Positions 34,331 through 43,410 of a stretch of 64,000 nt of DNA are shown piece after piece. This DNA is from Kaistia defluvii (GTDB lineage: Bacteria; Pseudomonadota; Alphaproteobacteria; Rhizobiales; Kaistiaceae), in the NCBI RefSeq assembly GCF_026343955.1, contig NZ_JAPKNI010000010.1, positions 62,001-126,000 on the forward strand, read 5' to 3'. The notes under the pieces are model-generated. The model did no database searches. It had not been told where the DNA came from and saw only the letters and a list, made by a program, of their open reading frames with translations. Positions within the stretch are counted from its first letter, which is position 1. Each line of letters opens with the position of its first letter. The position numbers and the translations under genes were made by a program.

Positions 34331-35548
34331 ATGAAGAAACTGCTTCTCGCCGCGACGATGTTCGCGGGGCTGACGCCTGCCGCCTTCGCGCAGGAAACCA
34401 TCACGCTGAAGTTCTGGGACAACCAGCAGACCGAGTCCGGCCTGAGCCAGTACCAGCATGAGGCGGTCAAGCGCTTCGAGGCCGAGAACCCCGGCATCAA
34501 GATCGAAGTCACGACCATTCCCTATCCGGAATTCCAGCAGCGCCTGCTGACCGCCGTGCAAGGCGGCAACGCGCCTGATATCTCGACCGTCGACCAGATC
34601 TGGCAGGGCGCCTTCGCCGAGGCCGGCGCGATCGCCGATCTCGATGCGCAGGCCAAGGCGGCCGGCATCTCGTCCGAGAGCTTCTTCAAGGGCGCCTGGG
34701 ACTCGGCCAACTACAACGGCAAGCTCTACGGCATCCCGTTCAATGTCGACGTCTGGCAGTTCTCCTTCCTGAACAAGGCGCTGTTCCAGGAAGCCGGCAT
34801 CGACCCGGCCTCGATCTCGACCTTCGAGGGGCTGAAGGCGGCGGCGGAAAAGCTGACCGATCCGGCCAAGGGCAAGTATGGCGTCGGCCTGTTCGGCCAC
34901 AAGGGCGAAGACACGGTCGTCGTCATGGACAGCTTCATCTTCTCGAATGGCGGCAAGGTGCTGGACGAGAACGGCAAGTGCGCGCTCACCAGCCCCGAGG
35001 CGGTCGGCGCGCTCGAATATCTGCAGACCCTGGTGCCGTTCGCGCCGAAGGGCATCCTCAACGCCTCGTCGGGCGACATGCGCGAACTGTTCCTGAACGG
35101 TTCGCTCGCCGTCGAGTTCTGGCCGGCGCTGGAGCAGCCGACGCTGCAGAAGTCCAAGATCGACTGGGACTTCGAGAACGGCACCGCGCCGGCGGGCAAG
35201 ACCCCGGTCGGCACCTATGGCGGCTGGAACCTCGTCGTCTACAAGTCGTCGCCGCACCAGGACGCGGCCTGGAAGTTCATCCAGTTCCTGACGCGCGAAG
35301 ACGTCAATGGCGCGGTCGTCGACCTGGTGCCGGCCAACGTCAAGGCGGCCAAGACCTTCCTCGACGCCAACCGCAAGGGCGCCGACAAGATCATGACGCA
35401 CCTGCAGAACGCCCAGCCCCGCCCGCTCTCGGCCCGTTATCTGGAGGTCTCCGACATCCAGGTGACGCTGGCGCAGGACGTCTATTCCGGCGCCAACGCC
35501 AAGGAAGCCGCCGCCAAGGCCTGCGCCGCCATTGACGGCCTGAACTAA
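34331..35548 (+). CDS. Sugar ABC transporter substrate-binding protein (family 1)
   Basis: 405 residues, ATG at 34331 with GGAGG ten bases upstream. Signal peptide MKKLLLAATMFAGLTPAAFA. The mature protein matches SBP_bac_1/MalE-like binding proteins: ITLKFWDNQQTESGLSQYQH, IKIEVTTIPYPEFQQRLLTA, NAPDISTVDQIWQGAFAEAG, YGIPFNVDVWQFSFLNKALF and GGWNLVVYKSS. It captures a sugar in the periplasm for the two permeases that follow. A palindromic repeat (35601-35682) lies in the 177-bp gap to the first permease. The substrate is unknown. Confidence 0.93.
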   Translation: MKKLLLAATMFAGLTPAAFAQETITLKFWDNQQTESGLSQYQHEAVKRFEAENPGIKIEVTTIPYPEFQQRLLTAVQGGNAPDISTVDQIWQGAFAEAGAIADLDAQAKAAGISSESFFKGAWDSANYNGKLYGIPFNVDVWQFSFLNKALFQEAGIDPASISTFEGLKAAAEKLTDPAKGKYGVGLFGHKGEDTVVVMDSFIFSNGGKVLDENGKCALTSPEAVGALEYLQTLVPFAPKGILNASSGDMRELFLNGSLAVEFWPALEQPTLQKSKIDWDFENGTAPAGKTPVGTYGGWNLVVYKSSPHQDAAWKFIQFLTREDVNGAVVDLVPANVKAAKTFLDANRKGADKIMTHLQNAQPRPLSARYLEVSDIQVTLAQDVYSGANAKEAAAKACAAIDGLN

Positions 35549-35600
35549 GACCTGTCGCCGGGCGCGCGTCTAGAAAGCGCTGCCCGGCCGCTACCCTCTC

Positions 35601-35682
35601 CGTCATCCCCGCGAAAGCGGGGATCCATCAGGGCCTGAGACGCCTCAGGCTGAATGGATCCCGGGTCAAGCCCGGGATGACG
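35601..35682. repeat. Palindromic intergenic repeat, family R2
   Basis: CGTCATCCCCGCGAAAGCGG GGATCCATCAG, a GAGACGCCTCAGG centre, then TGAATGGATCCCGGGTCAAG CCCGGGATGACG. The ends and two inner stems are inverted copies. It lies inside the importer operon, between binding-protein and permease genes. Confidence 0.85.
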
Positions 35683-35725
35683 CCACACCTGCGTCCGGCA
35701 CGCCTATACCGAAAAGAAAAAAACC

Positions 35726-36607
35726 ATGCTGAAACGCGATCGCTGGCTCACCTGGATCTTCGTGACGCCCGCCGTCCTGCTGGTCGCGGTCATGATGTAT
35801 TACCCGATGATCGGCACGGTCATCGAGAGCCTCTACTCGACCTCGTTCATCAACCCGACGCCGAAATTCGTCGGACTCGCCGTCTACCAGAAGATCTTCG
35901 GCAGCGCCGATTTCGGCCAGATCGTGTGGAATTCCTGCGTCTGGACGCTGGCCGTCGTGGCGCTTCAGAACGGGTTCGGCTTCCTGAGCGCGCTGCTGCT
36001 CAACCAGAAACTGCCCGGCCAGGGCCTGATGCGCTCGCTGATCCTGCTGCCCTGGGTGCTGCCCGGCGTCGTCGCCGCCATCCTGTGGCGCTTCATGTAC
36101 GACCCGCAGCTCGGCCTCATCAATTCGTTCCTGATCAGCGCCGGCTTCGGCGACCAGGGCCTCGCCTGGCTCGCCGACAGCTCGACCGCCATGGCTGCCG
36201 CGGTGATCGCCGCCGTCTGGAAGGGCTTTCCCTTCTGCACCATCGTCTATCTGGCTGCGCTGCAGAACGTCGAGGAAGAGCAGATGGAAGCGGCGCGCAT
36301 CGATGGCGCCGGCGCGGTCCGCCGGCTCTGGCACATCGTGCTGCCGTCGATGAAGGAGGTGATCGTGATCAACTTCATCCTGACCACCATCCTGACCTTC
36401 AACTATTTCGACATGATCTGGGTGCTGACGCGCGGCGGGCCGCAGAACGCGACGCACATCTTCCCGACCAAGATCTACGAGCTCGGCTTCGGCCAGTTCC
36501 GCTTCGGCGAGGCGGCCGGCTATGGCGTCGTCTCGATCGTGATCCTCGCCCTGCTGATCACGCTCTATTTCCTGGCCCAGGGCTCGGGCCGAAAGGCTGC
36601 ATCATGA
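35726..36607 (+). CDS. Sugar ABC transporter permease (MalF type)
   Basis: 293 residues, six hydrophobic segments beginning WLTWIFVTPAVLLVAVMMYY. The cytoplasmic EAA loop, which contacts the ATPase, is MEAARIDGAGAVRRLWHIVL P. It overlaps the second permease by 4 bp (ATGA). Confidence 0.93.
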   Translation: MLKRDRWLTWIFVTPAVLLVAVMMYYPMIGTVIESLYSTSFINPTPKFVGLAVYQKIFGSADFGQIVWNSCVWTLAVVALQNGFGFLSALLLNQKLPGQGLMRSLILLPWVLPGVVAAILWRFMYDPQLGLINSFLISAGFGDQGLAWLADSSTAMAAAVIAAVWKGFPFCTIVYLAALQNVEEEQMEAARIDGAGAVRRLWHIVLPSMKEVIVINFILTTILTFNYFDMIWVLTRGGPQNATHIFPTKIYELGFGQFRFGEAAGYGVVSIVILALLITLYFLAQGSGRKAAS

Positions 36608-37437
36608 GCGTCGCTCCCTCCAAGACCTCCCGCGCCGGCCTGATGCTGCTGCAGCTCGGCCTCTGCGTGGTGATCCTGCTGCCCTTCTTCTGGATGGTGT
36701 CGGTCTCGCTGAAGCCGGCTTCCGAGCCCTTCGCCATTCCGGCCCGGCTCTGGCCGCAGAACCCGACGCTGGAGAATTACGTCACGGCGTTCCGGCCGGA
36801 ATTCCGCACCTATTTCTTCAATTCGGTCGTGGTCTCGCTGTCGACCGTGGTGATCACCGTGACGCTGGCGCTGTTCGCCGCCTACTCCTTCACCCGCACG
36901 CAGATGCGCGCCATCTCGGTGCTGATGCTGCTGGTCATCGTGGCGCAGATGTTCCCGGCCAGCGCCATCATCATCCCGATCTACAAGATGATGAAGGCGG
37001 CGAACCTGCTGAACACCTATGCCTCGCTGATCCTCGCCTATGTGACGGTGACGCTGCCCGTGGCGATCTGGATGCTGCGCGGCTTTCTCTCGCGCCTGCC
37101 GGTCGCGCTGGAGGAGGCGGCGGCGATCGATGGCGCCGGGCCGTTCAAGATCTTCTTCCTGATCATCCTGCCGCTCTGCAAGCCGGGCATCGTCGCGACC
37201 GCCGTCTTCGTGCTGATCGTCACCTGGCAGGAGTTCCTGTTCGCGCTCTCCTTCACCTCGACCAAGGACATGCGCACGCTTCCCGTCGGCATGAACGATT
37301 TCATCGGCCAGTACGGCATCCGCTATGGCGAGCTGATGGCAAGCTCGGTGCTGATCTCCGTGCCCGTGATCGCGATTTTCTTCCTGCTGCAACGCCAGTT
37401 CGTGGCCGGCCTCACCGCCGGCGCCGTGAAAGGCTGA
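36604..37437 (+). CDS. Sugar ABC transporter permease (MalG type)
   Basis: 277 residues from the ATG at 36604. Membrane segments include LMLLQLGLCVVILLPFFWMV and VLMLLVIVAQMFPASAIIII. The EAA loop is EEAAAIDGAGPFKIFFLIIL P. Start overlaps the previous stop (ATGA) and the enoyl-CoA hydratase gene follows after 3 bp, so import and catabolic genes are one transcript. No ATPase gene is present in this operon. Confidence 0.93.
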   Translation: MSVAPSKTSRAGLMLLQLGLCVVILLPFFWMVSVSLKPASEPFAIPARLWPQNPTLENYVTAFRPEFRTYFFNSVVVSLSTVVITVTLALFAAYSFTRTQMRAISVLMLLVIVAQMFPASAIIIPIYKMMKAANLLNTYASLILAYVTVTLPVAIWMLRGFLSRLPVALEEAAAIDGAGPFKIFFLIILPLCKPGIVATAVFVLIVTWQEFLFALSFTSTKDMRTLPVGMNDFIGQYGIRYGELMASSVLISVPVIAIFFLLQRQFVAGLTAGAVKG

Positions 37438-37440
37438 CCG

Positions 37441-38226
37441 ATGACCGAACCTCTTGTTCTCAGCGAAGACATTGAGCCCGGCATCGTCCGGCTCACCTTC
37501 AACCGGCCCGACAAGCTGAATGCGCTCTCGACGCCGCTGATGCGTGAGTTCGAGGCGCATCTGGACAGGCTCGCGACCGATCCCGCCGTGCGCGTCGTCA
37601 TCCTCGCTGGCGCGGGCGAAAAAGCCTTCGTCGCCGGCGCCGACATTGCCGAATATCGCGGCAATCGCCGGGCCGAATTCATCGCCTATCAGCTGGAAAG
37701 CCGGCGCGTCTTCGACAAGCTGGAAGCGCTGCCGAAGCCCACCATCGCGGCGATCCGCGGCTATGCGCTGGGCGGCGGCTTCGAGATCGCCCTTTGCTGC
37801 GACGTCATCCTCTGCGCCACCAGCGCCCGCCTCGGCCTGCCGGAGGGCCTGCTCGGCCTGTCGCCCGGCGGCGGCGGCACGCAGCGCCTGACCCGCGCGG
37901 TCGGCCGCATCGTCGCCTCCGACATGATGCTCGCCGCCCGCCGCATCACGGGCGAGCGCGCGTACCAGCTCGGCCTCGCGGCCGAATGCGTCGCCGACGA
38001 GGCGCTGGTGGAAACCGCGCTCAGCCGCGCCCGCGCCATGCTCAAGGTCGCGCCGCTGGCGCAGGCCGAGATGAAGCGGCTGATCCGCCAGGGTCCCGAC
38101 GCGGCGCTGCCGGTGGCGCAGGGTTTCGAGCAGGAAGTGCTGTTCCGCCTTTACGGCACGGCGGACGGCCAGGAGGGCATCGACGCCTTCCTCGACAAAC
38201 GTGATCCGGTCTTCAAGGGAATATGA
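37441..38226 (+). CDS. Enoyl-CoA hydratase/isomerase family protein
   Basis: 261 residues of the crotonase fold. The oxyanion-hole segments are AGAGEKAFVAGADIAEY and YALGGGFEIALCCDVILC. GLPEGLLGLSPGGGGTQRL holds the catalytic Glu position and the GG-TQRL pattern of hydratases. It should act on a CoA thioester (hydration, dehydration, isomerisation or retro-aldol-type cleavage). It is 3 bp after the permease and overlaps the SDR gene by 4 bp. Its presence in a sugar-import operon, together with the CoA-transferase at 41115, suggests the sugar carbon passes through a CoA ester. Confidence 0.9.
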   Translation: MTEPLVLSEDIEPGIVRLTFNRPDKLNALSTPLMREFEAHLDRLATDPAVRVVILAGAGEKAFVAGADIAEYRGNRRAEFIAYQLESRRVFDKLEALPKPTIAAIRGYALGGGFEIALCCDVILCATSARLGLPEGLLGLSPGGGGTQRLTRAVGRIVASDMMLAARRITGERAYQLGLAAECVADEALVETALSRARAMLKVAPLAQAEMKRLIRQGPDAALPVAQGFEQEVLFRLYGTADGQEGIDAFLDKRDPVFKGI

Positions 38227-39005
38227 CGATGCGTGGAAGCGAACTTTTGGGACGGGTTGCCGTCGTCACCGGCGCTGCCATGGGCATTGGCCGCGCCTCG
38301 GCCGAGGCGCTGGCGCGGGAAGGCGCGGCGATCGTCGTCGCCGACATCGATGAAGAGGCAGGGGCAGCGACCGCGGCGGGCCTGCGCGGTACCGGCGCCG
38401 AGGCGATCTTCGTGCGCACCGACGTCTCGGTCATGGCCGACATGGAGGCGATGGCGGCGGCGGCCGTGAAGGCCTTCGGCGGCATCGACATCCTCGTCAA
38501 CAATGCGGCCCGTGCGATCGGCGGCGTCGTCGACGAGATCGACGAGGACAGCTGGAACACGGTCCTCACCACCAATCTTTCCAGCGTCTGGCGCGGCATG
38601 CGCGTCTGCGTCCCGGAAATGCGCAAGCGCGGCAAGGGCGCGGTCGTAAACATGTCCTCGGTGCAGTCGCTGGCCGGCTTCAAGGGCTGGGCGGCCTATG
38701 CGGCGGCCAAGGGCGGTATCAACGCGCTGACCCAGCAGGCGGCGATCGACCTCGCCCCGCACGGCATCCGCGTCAACGCGGTCGCGCCCGGCACGATCAT
38801 GACGCCGCTGAACGAGAAGATCTTCGCCACCCATCCGGATCCCGAGGGGTTGATTTCGAGCTGGAACAACGCCCATCCGCTCGGCCGCTTTGGAGAAGCG
38901 CCGGAAGTTGGCGAAGCGGTCTTGTTCCTGGCCAGTGATCGGGCTTCCTTCATCACGGGAGAAATCCTGCGCGTCGATGGCGGCCTCGTCGTCCGGGGCG
39001 AATGA
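38223..39005 (+). CDS. SDR family oxidoreductase
   Basis: 260 residues; ATG at 38223 overlaps the hydratase stop, with another ATG two codons on. TGAAMGIGRASAEAL binds NAD(P); VNNAARAIGG, the catalytic Ser in VNMSSVQSLAG, and catalytic YAAAKGG follow; the end is FITGEILRVDGGLVVRG. A classical SDR that, by context, probably oxidises the imported sugar or a derived polyol or hydroxy acid. Confidence 0.9.
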   Translation: MTMRGSELLGRVAVVTGAAMGIGRASAEALAREGAAIVVADIDEEAGAATAAGLRGTGAEAIFVRTDVSVMADMEAMAAAAVKAFGGIDILVNNAARAIGGVVDEIDEDSWNTVLTTNLSSVWRGMRVCVPEMRKRGKGAVVNMSSVQSLAGFKGWAAYAAAKGGINALTQQAAIDLAPHGIRVNAVAPGTIMTPLNEKIFATHPDPEGLISSWNNAHPLGRFGEAPEVGEAVLFLASDRASFITGEILRVDGGLVVRGE

Positions 39006-39036
39006 CGCGCGGTCATCATCACGGGAAGGAAGCGGA

Positions 39037-40152
39037 ATGAACGGGAACGATTTTCATACGATCGAGGCCAGGGGCGTCAAGGCGACGCTCGACCTGCGTG
39101 GCGGCCATGTCCGCGTCTTCGCGACCGAGCAGGACGGCCGCACGATCGAGCCGCTGCACACCGCTCCTTGGGTCGATGACAAGGCGATCTATGAGGACGA
39201 GAGCCTCGACGCCAATCTGCGCTTCCTGTCCGGCGATTTCTTCTGCGCCCCCTTCTCGGCCGCCGATTTCGAGCCGGCGCCGCCGCATGGCTGGCCGGCC
39301 AATTCGACCTGGAAGCTGGTCGGCCTCGAGGCGCACCCCAAGGGCGGCCAGACGGCGCGCTACGAGCTGGAAAAGCGGGTGCTGGGCGCCAAGGTCATCA
39401 AGGAATTCACGCTGCGCGACGGCCATCCCTTCCTCTATGAGCGCCACATCTTCGTCGGTGGCGAGGGGGCAGTGCCGGTCGGCAACCACGCCATGACGCG
39501 CTTCGACGCCGGCGGGCGGGTCTCCTTCTCGCCCAAGCGGTTCGGCATGACGCCCGATACCGGGCTGGAGCCGGATCCGGCGCGCGGCCGCTCGGTCCTG
39601 GCCTATCCGTCTCGCTTCGAGGATTTGACCAAGGCCCCGCGCGCCGATGGCGGCACGGTCGATCTCACCACCTATCCGATCGGCTCGCGTCAGGAGGATT
39701 TCGTCGCCCTGATCGAGGACTCGAAGAACAGCCTCGGCTGGGCCGCCGCCATCCGCCCGGACAAGCGCGATATCTTCGTGTCGCTGAAGAACCCGGCCGA
39801 TTTCCCGATCACCATGATGTGGTTCTCGAATGGCGGCCGCGACTATGCGCCCTGGAACGGCCGCCACATCGGCGTGCTCGGCCTGGAGGAAGGCCGCACC
39901 TATGCCGGCTATGGCCACAAGGCCTCGATCGCGCCGAACCCTTGGTCGGAGGCCGGCATCCCGACGGCGCTGACGCTCGATCCGGCCGGCGAGGTGGAAG
40001 TGCGCAACGTGATCGGCGGCGTCGCGCTGCCCCAAGGCTGGACGCGCGTCGCCTCGGTCGAGGCCGGGGATTCCGGACTGGTGCTTACCGACGAGGCCGG
40101 CGGCACGGCGTCGGTGCCCTATGACGCGCAGTTCCTGACGCGAGGCGCATGA
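39037..40152 (+). CDS. Mutarotase-like sugar-binding protein (aldose-1-epimerase fold suspected)
   Basis: 371 residues from the ATG at 39037 (MNGNDFHTIEARGVKATLDL). Features resemble the galactose-mutarotase-like beta-sandwich: an early R-G-G-H strand (LDLRGGHVRVFATEQDG), repeated beta strands, central FLYERHIFVGGEGAVPVGNH AMTRFD, and a late WFSNGGRDYAPWNGRHIGVL GLEEGRTYAGYG. No signal peptide. It could be a sugar epimerase or mutarotase, or a lyase-like sugar-binding protein. It overlaps the lactonase gene by 4 bp, a sensible pairing because mutarotases supply the anomer used by a sugar dehydrogenase. I recognise the fold, not the exact family. Confidence 0.65.
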   Translation: MNGNDFHTIEARGVKATLDLRGGHVRVFATEQDGRTIEPLHTAPWVDDKAIYEDESLDANLRFLSGDFFCAPFSAADFEPAPPHGWPANSTWKLVGLEAHPKGGQTARYELEKRVLGAKVIKEFTLRDGHPFLYERHIFVGGEGAVPVGNHAMTRFDAGGRVSFSPKRFGMTPDTGLEPDPARGRSVLAYPSRFEDLTKAPRADGGTVDLTTYPIGSRQEDFVALIEDSKNSLGWAAAIRPDKRDIFVSLKNPADFPITMMWFSNGGRDYAPWNGRHIGVLGLEEGRTYAGYGHKASIAPNPWSEAGIPTALTLDPAGEVEVRNVIGGVALPQGWTRVASVEAGDSGLVLTDEAGGTASVPYDAQFLTRGA

Positions 40153-41063
40153 TGGCCGGCGCGGGGATCCATCACGGCTTTTCGACCGGCGGGAATACGA
40201 TTCTGCCGGCCGAGCGCGCCACCGTCCTGTTTGACGGCATCTTCTCCTCCCCGCGCCTTCAGCATCCCGAAGGTGTGGCGGTCGGGCCGGATGGCTGGGT
40301 ATGGGCCGGCAGCGAGAATGGCCAGATCCTGCGCATCGCGCCGGATGGCTCCGCCATCGAGGAGGTCGCCTCGACGGGAGGCTTCCTGCTCGGCCTTGCT
40401 TTTGACGGCGACCGGGCCCTGTTTGCCTGCGACTCGCGGCACAGGGCCGTGTTCCGGCTCGACCTCTCCGACCGCTCGCTGACGCGTTTCACCGCGCCGG
40501 GCATCGAGGTGCCGAACTATGCCGTGGTCGATCGCGCCCGTGACCGTCTCTACGTTTCGGATACACGGGCGCCGAGCAATCCCGGTCCGTCGATCTGGTC
40601 CTACGATCTCGCCAGTGGCGCGGGCGATGTCTGGCATGGCGGCCCGTTCGACCATGCCAATGGCATGGCGCTCGCGCCCGAGGGCGACGCGCTGTTCCTG
40701 TGCGAGACCTTCGCCCGCCGGATCACGCGGATCGCGATTGCGGCCGATGGTTCGGCAAGCCGTGCGACGATCTGGTCGGACGATCTGCCGGGTCTGCCGG
40801 ATGGACTCGCCTTCGACGATTCCGGCGCGCTGTTCGTCGGCTGCTACGAGCCGTCGCGCGTGCTGCGGATCCCGGCCGGCGGGGGGCCGTCCGAAATCTA
40901 TATCGAGGATGCGACCGCCCATGTCCTCGCCCATCCGACCAACATCGCCTTCGACGGCGCGGCCCTGTTCACGGCCAATCTCGGCCGCTGGCACGTGACG
41001 AAGATCGATACCGACACGTCCGGCACGCCGCTCTGGCGCCGCTCGATGATTGCGACCGACTAA
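40149..41063 (+). CDS. SMP-30/gluconolactonase family hydrolase
   Basis: 304 residues of six-bladed propeller type. Blades show HPEGVAVGPDGWVWAGSENG, GFLLGLAFDGDRALFACDSR, NYAVVDRARDRLYVSDT, FDHANGMALAPEGDALFLCE and LPDGLAFDDSGALFVGCYEP, with the acidic and Asn metal ligands of the SMP-30 family. It hydrolyses a sugar lactone to its acid, the step after an SDR-type sugar oxidation. Start overlaps the preceding stop (ATGATGG). Confidence 0.9.
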   Translation: MMAGAGIHHGFSTGGNTILPAERATVLFDGIFSSPRLQHPEGVAVGPDGWVWAGSENGQILRIAPDGSAIEEVASTGGFLLGLAFDGDRALFACDSRHRAVFRLDLSDRSLTRFTAPGIEVPNYAVVDRARDRLYVSDTRAPSNPGPSIWSYDLASGAGDVWHGGPFDHANGMALAPEGDALFLCETFARRITRIAIAADGSASRATIWSDDLPGLPDGLAFDDSGALFVGCYEPSRVLRIPAGGGPSEIYIEDATAHVLAHPTNIAFDGAALFTANLGRWHVTKIDTDTSGTPLWRRSMIATD

Positions 41064-41114
41064 CCAGGGCCACCCGCCCGGGCGGGGGCCAACGATGCGT
41101 GTGAGGAACCGACC

Positions 41115-42320
41115 ATGACCGCCGCCAAGGCCCTCCAGGACGTCACCGTCCTCGATCTGAGCCATCTTCTGCAGGGCCCCTTCGCCACCCAGCTGCTCGC
41201 CGACATGGGCGCCAATGTGATCAAGGTCGAGCGGCCGGGGCAGGGCGACCTGTTCCGCACGCTGACCTTCAACAATCGCTGGGTCGGCGGCACGGAAAGC
41301 CCGAACTTCCTCGCCTGGAACCGCAACAAGCGGTCGCTGGCGCTGGACCTGAAGGCGCCGGAAGCGAAGGAGATCCTCTACAGGATCGCCGAGACGGCCG
41401 ATGTCGTGGTGCAGAATTTCCGCCCCGGCGTGCTGGAGCGGCTCGGCTTCGGCTATGCCGATTTCGCCAAGGTCAATCCGCGCATCATCTATTGCTCGGG
41501 TTCCGGCTATGGCGACAGCGGGCCGTATCTCGCCCGGCCGGGCCAGGACATGCTGATCCAGGGCCTGACCGGCATCATGGCCGCGACCGGCCGCGGCGAC
41601 GGCCCGCCGGTGCCGGTCGGCTCCGGCTTTTCCGACCAGATCGGCGCCATGAACATGGTCTATGGCATCCTCTCCGCGCTCTACTGGCGCGAACGCTCCG
41701 GCGAGGGACAGGAGATCAAGGTCGACCTGCTCTCGGCCATGCTGGCGCATCAGGGCCAGGAAATGCTGATGGCGATGAATTTCCAGCAGGATTTCGTCCG
41801 CCCGAATTCCGGCATCGGCCATCCCGGCATGGATGCGCCCTTCGGCGTCTACCCCACCTCGGATGGCTGGGTGACGGTGGCGATGAGCCCGTTCAAGCGC
41901 TTCGTCGGCGTGCTCGGCGACGACAGCCTGCTGGTCTATGACAATCCGAAGGATCTTTTCGACAAGCGCGACGAGATCTGGGAGAAGCTCGCGGCGCTGA
42001 CCAAGGGCTGGACCACCGCCGATCTGATGAACGCGCTGCTCGCCGTCGACATCTGGTGCGGCGAGGTCAAGACGCATCTGCAGGCCGAACAGGATCCGCA
42101 GGTAAAACATATCGGCGCGATCACCCGCTACGAGCATCCGACCGCCGGCACGGTCAAGGTCGTCGCCCCGGCGGTGAAGATGTCGAAGACCCCGTCCGAG
42201 ATCGAGCGCCCGGCGCCGCGCATCGGCGAGCACTCGCGAGAGATTCTGGGCGAGTTCGGCTTTGACGCGGCGACGGTGGATGGCTGGGTAGCGAAGGGGT
42301 CGGTCGCCGAGGTGAAGTAG
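41115..42320 (+). CDS. CaiB/BaiF (family III) CoA-transferase
   Basis: 401 residues. Family marks: TVLDLSHLLQGPFATQLLAD MGANVIKVERPGQGD, FLAWNRNKRSLALDLKAPEA, VVVQNFRPGVLERLG, CSGSGYGDSGPYLARPGQDM with the catalytic Asp, and IGEHSREILGEFGF at the end. It moves CoA between carboxylic acids. As the last gene of the importer operon, 51 bp after the lactonase, it is positioned to activate the sugar acid or an acid derived from it. The acceptor cannot be read from the sequence. Confidence 0.93.
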   Translation: MTAAKALQDVTVLDLSHLLQGPFATQLLADMGANVIKVERPGQGDLFRTLTFNNRWVGGTESPNFLAWNRNKRSLALDLKAPEAKEILYRIAETADVVVQNFRPGVLERLGFGYADFAKVNPRIIYCSGSGYGDSGPYLARPGQDMLIQGLTGIMAATGRGDGPPVPVGSGFSDQIGAMNMVYGILSALYWRERSGEGQEIKVDLLSAMLAHQGQEMLMAMNFQQDFVRPNSGIGHPGMDAPFGVYPTSDGWVTVAMSPFKRFVGVLGDDSLLVYDNPKDLFDKRDEIWEKLAALTKGWTTADLMNALLAVDIWCGEVKTHLQAEQDPQVKHIGAITRYEHPTAGTVKVVAPAVKMSKTPSEIERPAPRIGEHSREILGEFGFDAATVDGWVAKGSVAEVK

Positions 42321-42358
42321 GGGGCCGCGAAGTCTTCCGGGCAGATAAACCCGCTCCG

Positions 42359-42505
42359 CCATCATCCTGAGGTGCTTCGCGCAGCGAAGCCTCGAAGGAG
42401 GTTCCAGCGGAGCACTGCTGCTTGCAGTCCGGTCCGGATCCGGCAAGACCAGTTCCCTGGACCCTCCTTCGAGGCCCGGCTTCGCCGGGCACCTCAGGAT
42501 GATGG
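42359..42505. repeat. Palindromic intergenic repeat, family R1
   Basis: CCATCATCCTGAGGTGC at the left end and GCACCTCAGGATGATGG at the right end are exact inverted copies; inside, CTTCGCGCAGCGAAG and CCGGCTTCGCCGGG form local hairpins and CTCGAAGGAGG is mirrored by CCTCCTTCGAG. Copies at 50419-50585 and 58125-58230. Confidence 0.88.
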
Positions 42506-42543
42506 TTGGGGGCACGCAGCGGGCCGTGCATGGCAGACTGAAC

Positions 42544-42575
42544 AAAAAAACCCCGCCGAAGCGGGGCCCTTTCAT
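42544..42575. terminator. Bidirectional Rho-independent terminator
   Basis: AAAAAAA, CCCCGC (42551-42556), CGAA loop, GCGGGG (42561-42566), then CCCTTTCATTTT. It ends both the rightward CoA-transferase operon and the leftward permease operon. Confidence 0.88.
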
Positions 42576-42585
42576 TTTCCGCCGC

Positions 42586-43398
42586 CTACTTCAGCGCGCC
42601 GGCGGTCAGCCCGCTGACGATCTTGCGCTGCAGCAGCATGAACACGATGACGATCGGCGTCACATAGATCACCGCATAGGTCATGATGCCGTTCCAGTCG
42701 GTGGTGTTCGGGCCCATGAAGTTCATCAGCCCCACCGTCGCCGTCTGCAGGTCCTCCTGCGAGATCAGCGTGCGCGAATAGACATACTCACCGAACGACT
42801 GCAGGAAGATCAGCACCGAGGTGACGAGGATGCCGTTGCGCGCCAGCGGCACGATGATGCGGAAGAAGGCGACGATGCGCGAGGCGCCGTCGACGCGGGC
42901 GGCTTCCTCCAGCTCCTTCGGGATCTGCATGAACGAGGTGCGGCAGAGCACGATGTAGAGCGGCAGCACCTTGGCGGTCTGGGCCAGCACGACGGCGAAG
43001 CGCGGCGTGGCGATCAGGCCGATCTGGTTGAACAGCACGAAGATCGGCGTCGCCATCAGCGACGGCGGCAGCACCTGCATCATCAGGATCAGGAACAGGA
43101 CGAGGTCCATCCAGACGCTGCGGACGCGGGCCAGCGCGTAGGCGCAGCCCGTGCCGATCAGGGCGGCGATCACCGTGGTGCCGCAGGCGACCACCAGCGA
43201 GTTCCACAGATAGACGTCCATCTTCTTGTCGATGAACACCCGCACGAAGTTGAACTGCGGATCGGCGGGCCAGAAGCTCGGCGGATAGGTGAAGGTCTCC
43301 GACGACGGCTTGAAGGCGGTTAGATACATCCAGTAGAGCGGGAACAGGTAGATCGCGAGGAAGCCGATGGCGACGACCAGCAGGACATAGCGTTTCAT
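42586..43398 (-). CDS. Sugar ABC transporter permease (MalG type)
   Basis: 270 residues with six membrane segments (YVLLVVAIGFLAIYLFPLYW first). The EAA loop is LEEAARVDGASRIVAFFRII VP. It is the last gene of the LacI-controlled operon and follows the other permease by 12 bp. Confidence 0.92.
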   Translation of the reverse strand: MKRYVLLVVAIGFLAIYLFPLYWMYLTAFKPSSETFTYPPSFWPADPQFNFVRVFIDKKMDVYLWNSLVVACGTTVIAALIGTGCAYALARVRSVWMDLVLFLILMMQVLPPSLMATPIFVLFNQIGLIATPRFAVVLAQTAKVLPLYIVLCRTSFMQIPKELEEAARVDGASRIVAFFRIIVPLARNGILVTSVLIFLQSFGEYVYSRTLISQEDLQTATVGLMNFMGPNTTDWNGIMTYAVIYVTPIVIVFMLLQRKIVSGLTAGALK

Positions 43399-43410
43399 GG
43401 GTCGCGCTCC

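Noticed and set aside
32441-35401. A 986-codon open frame on the minus strand opposite the regulator and binding-protein genes
   Set aside because: It is the antisense shadow of two convincing plus-strand genes in GC-rich DNA; its residue make-up is Arg/Asp/Gly-rich with no domain motif.
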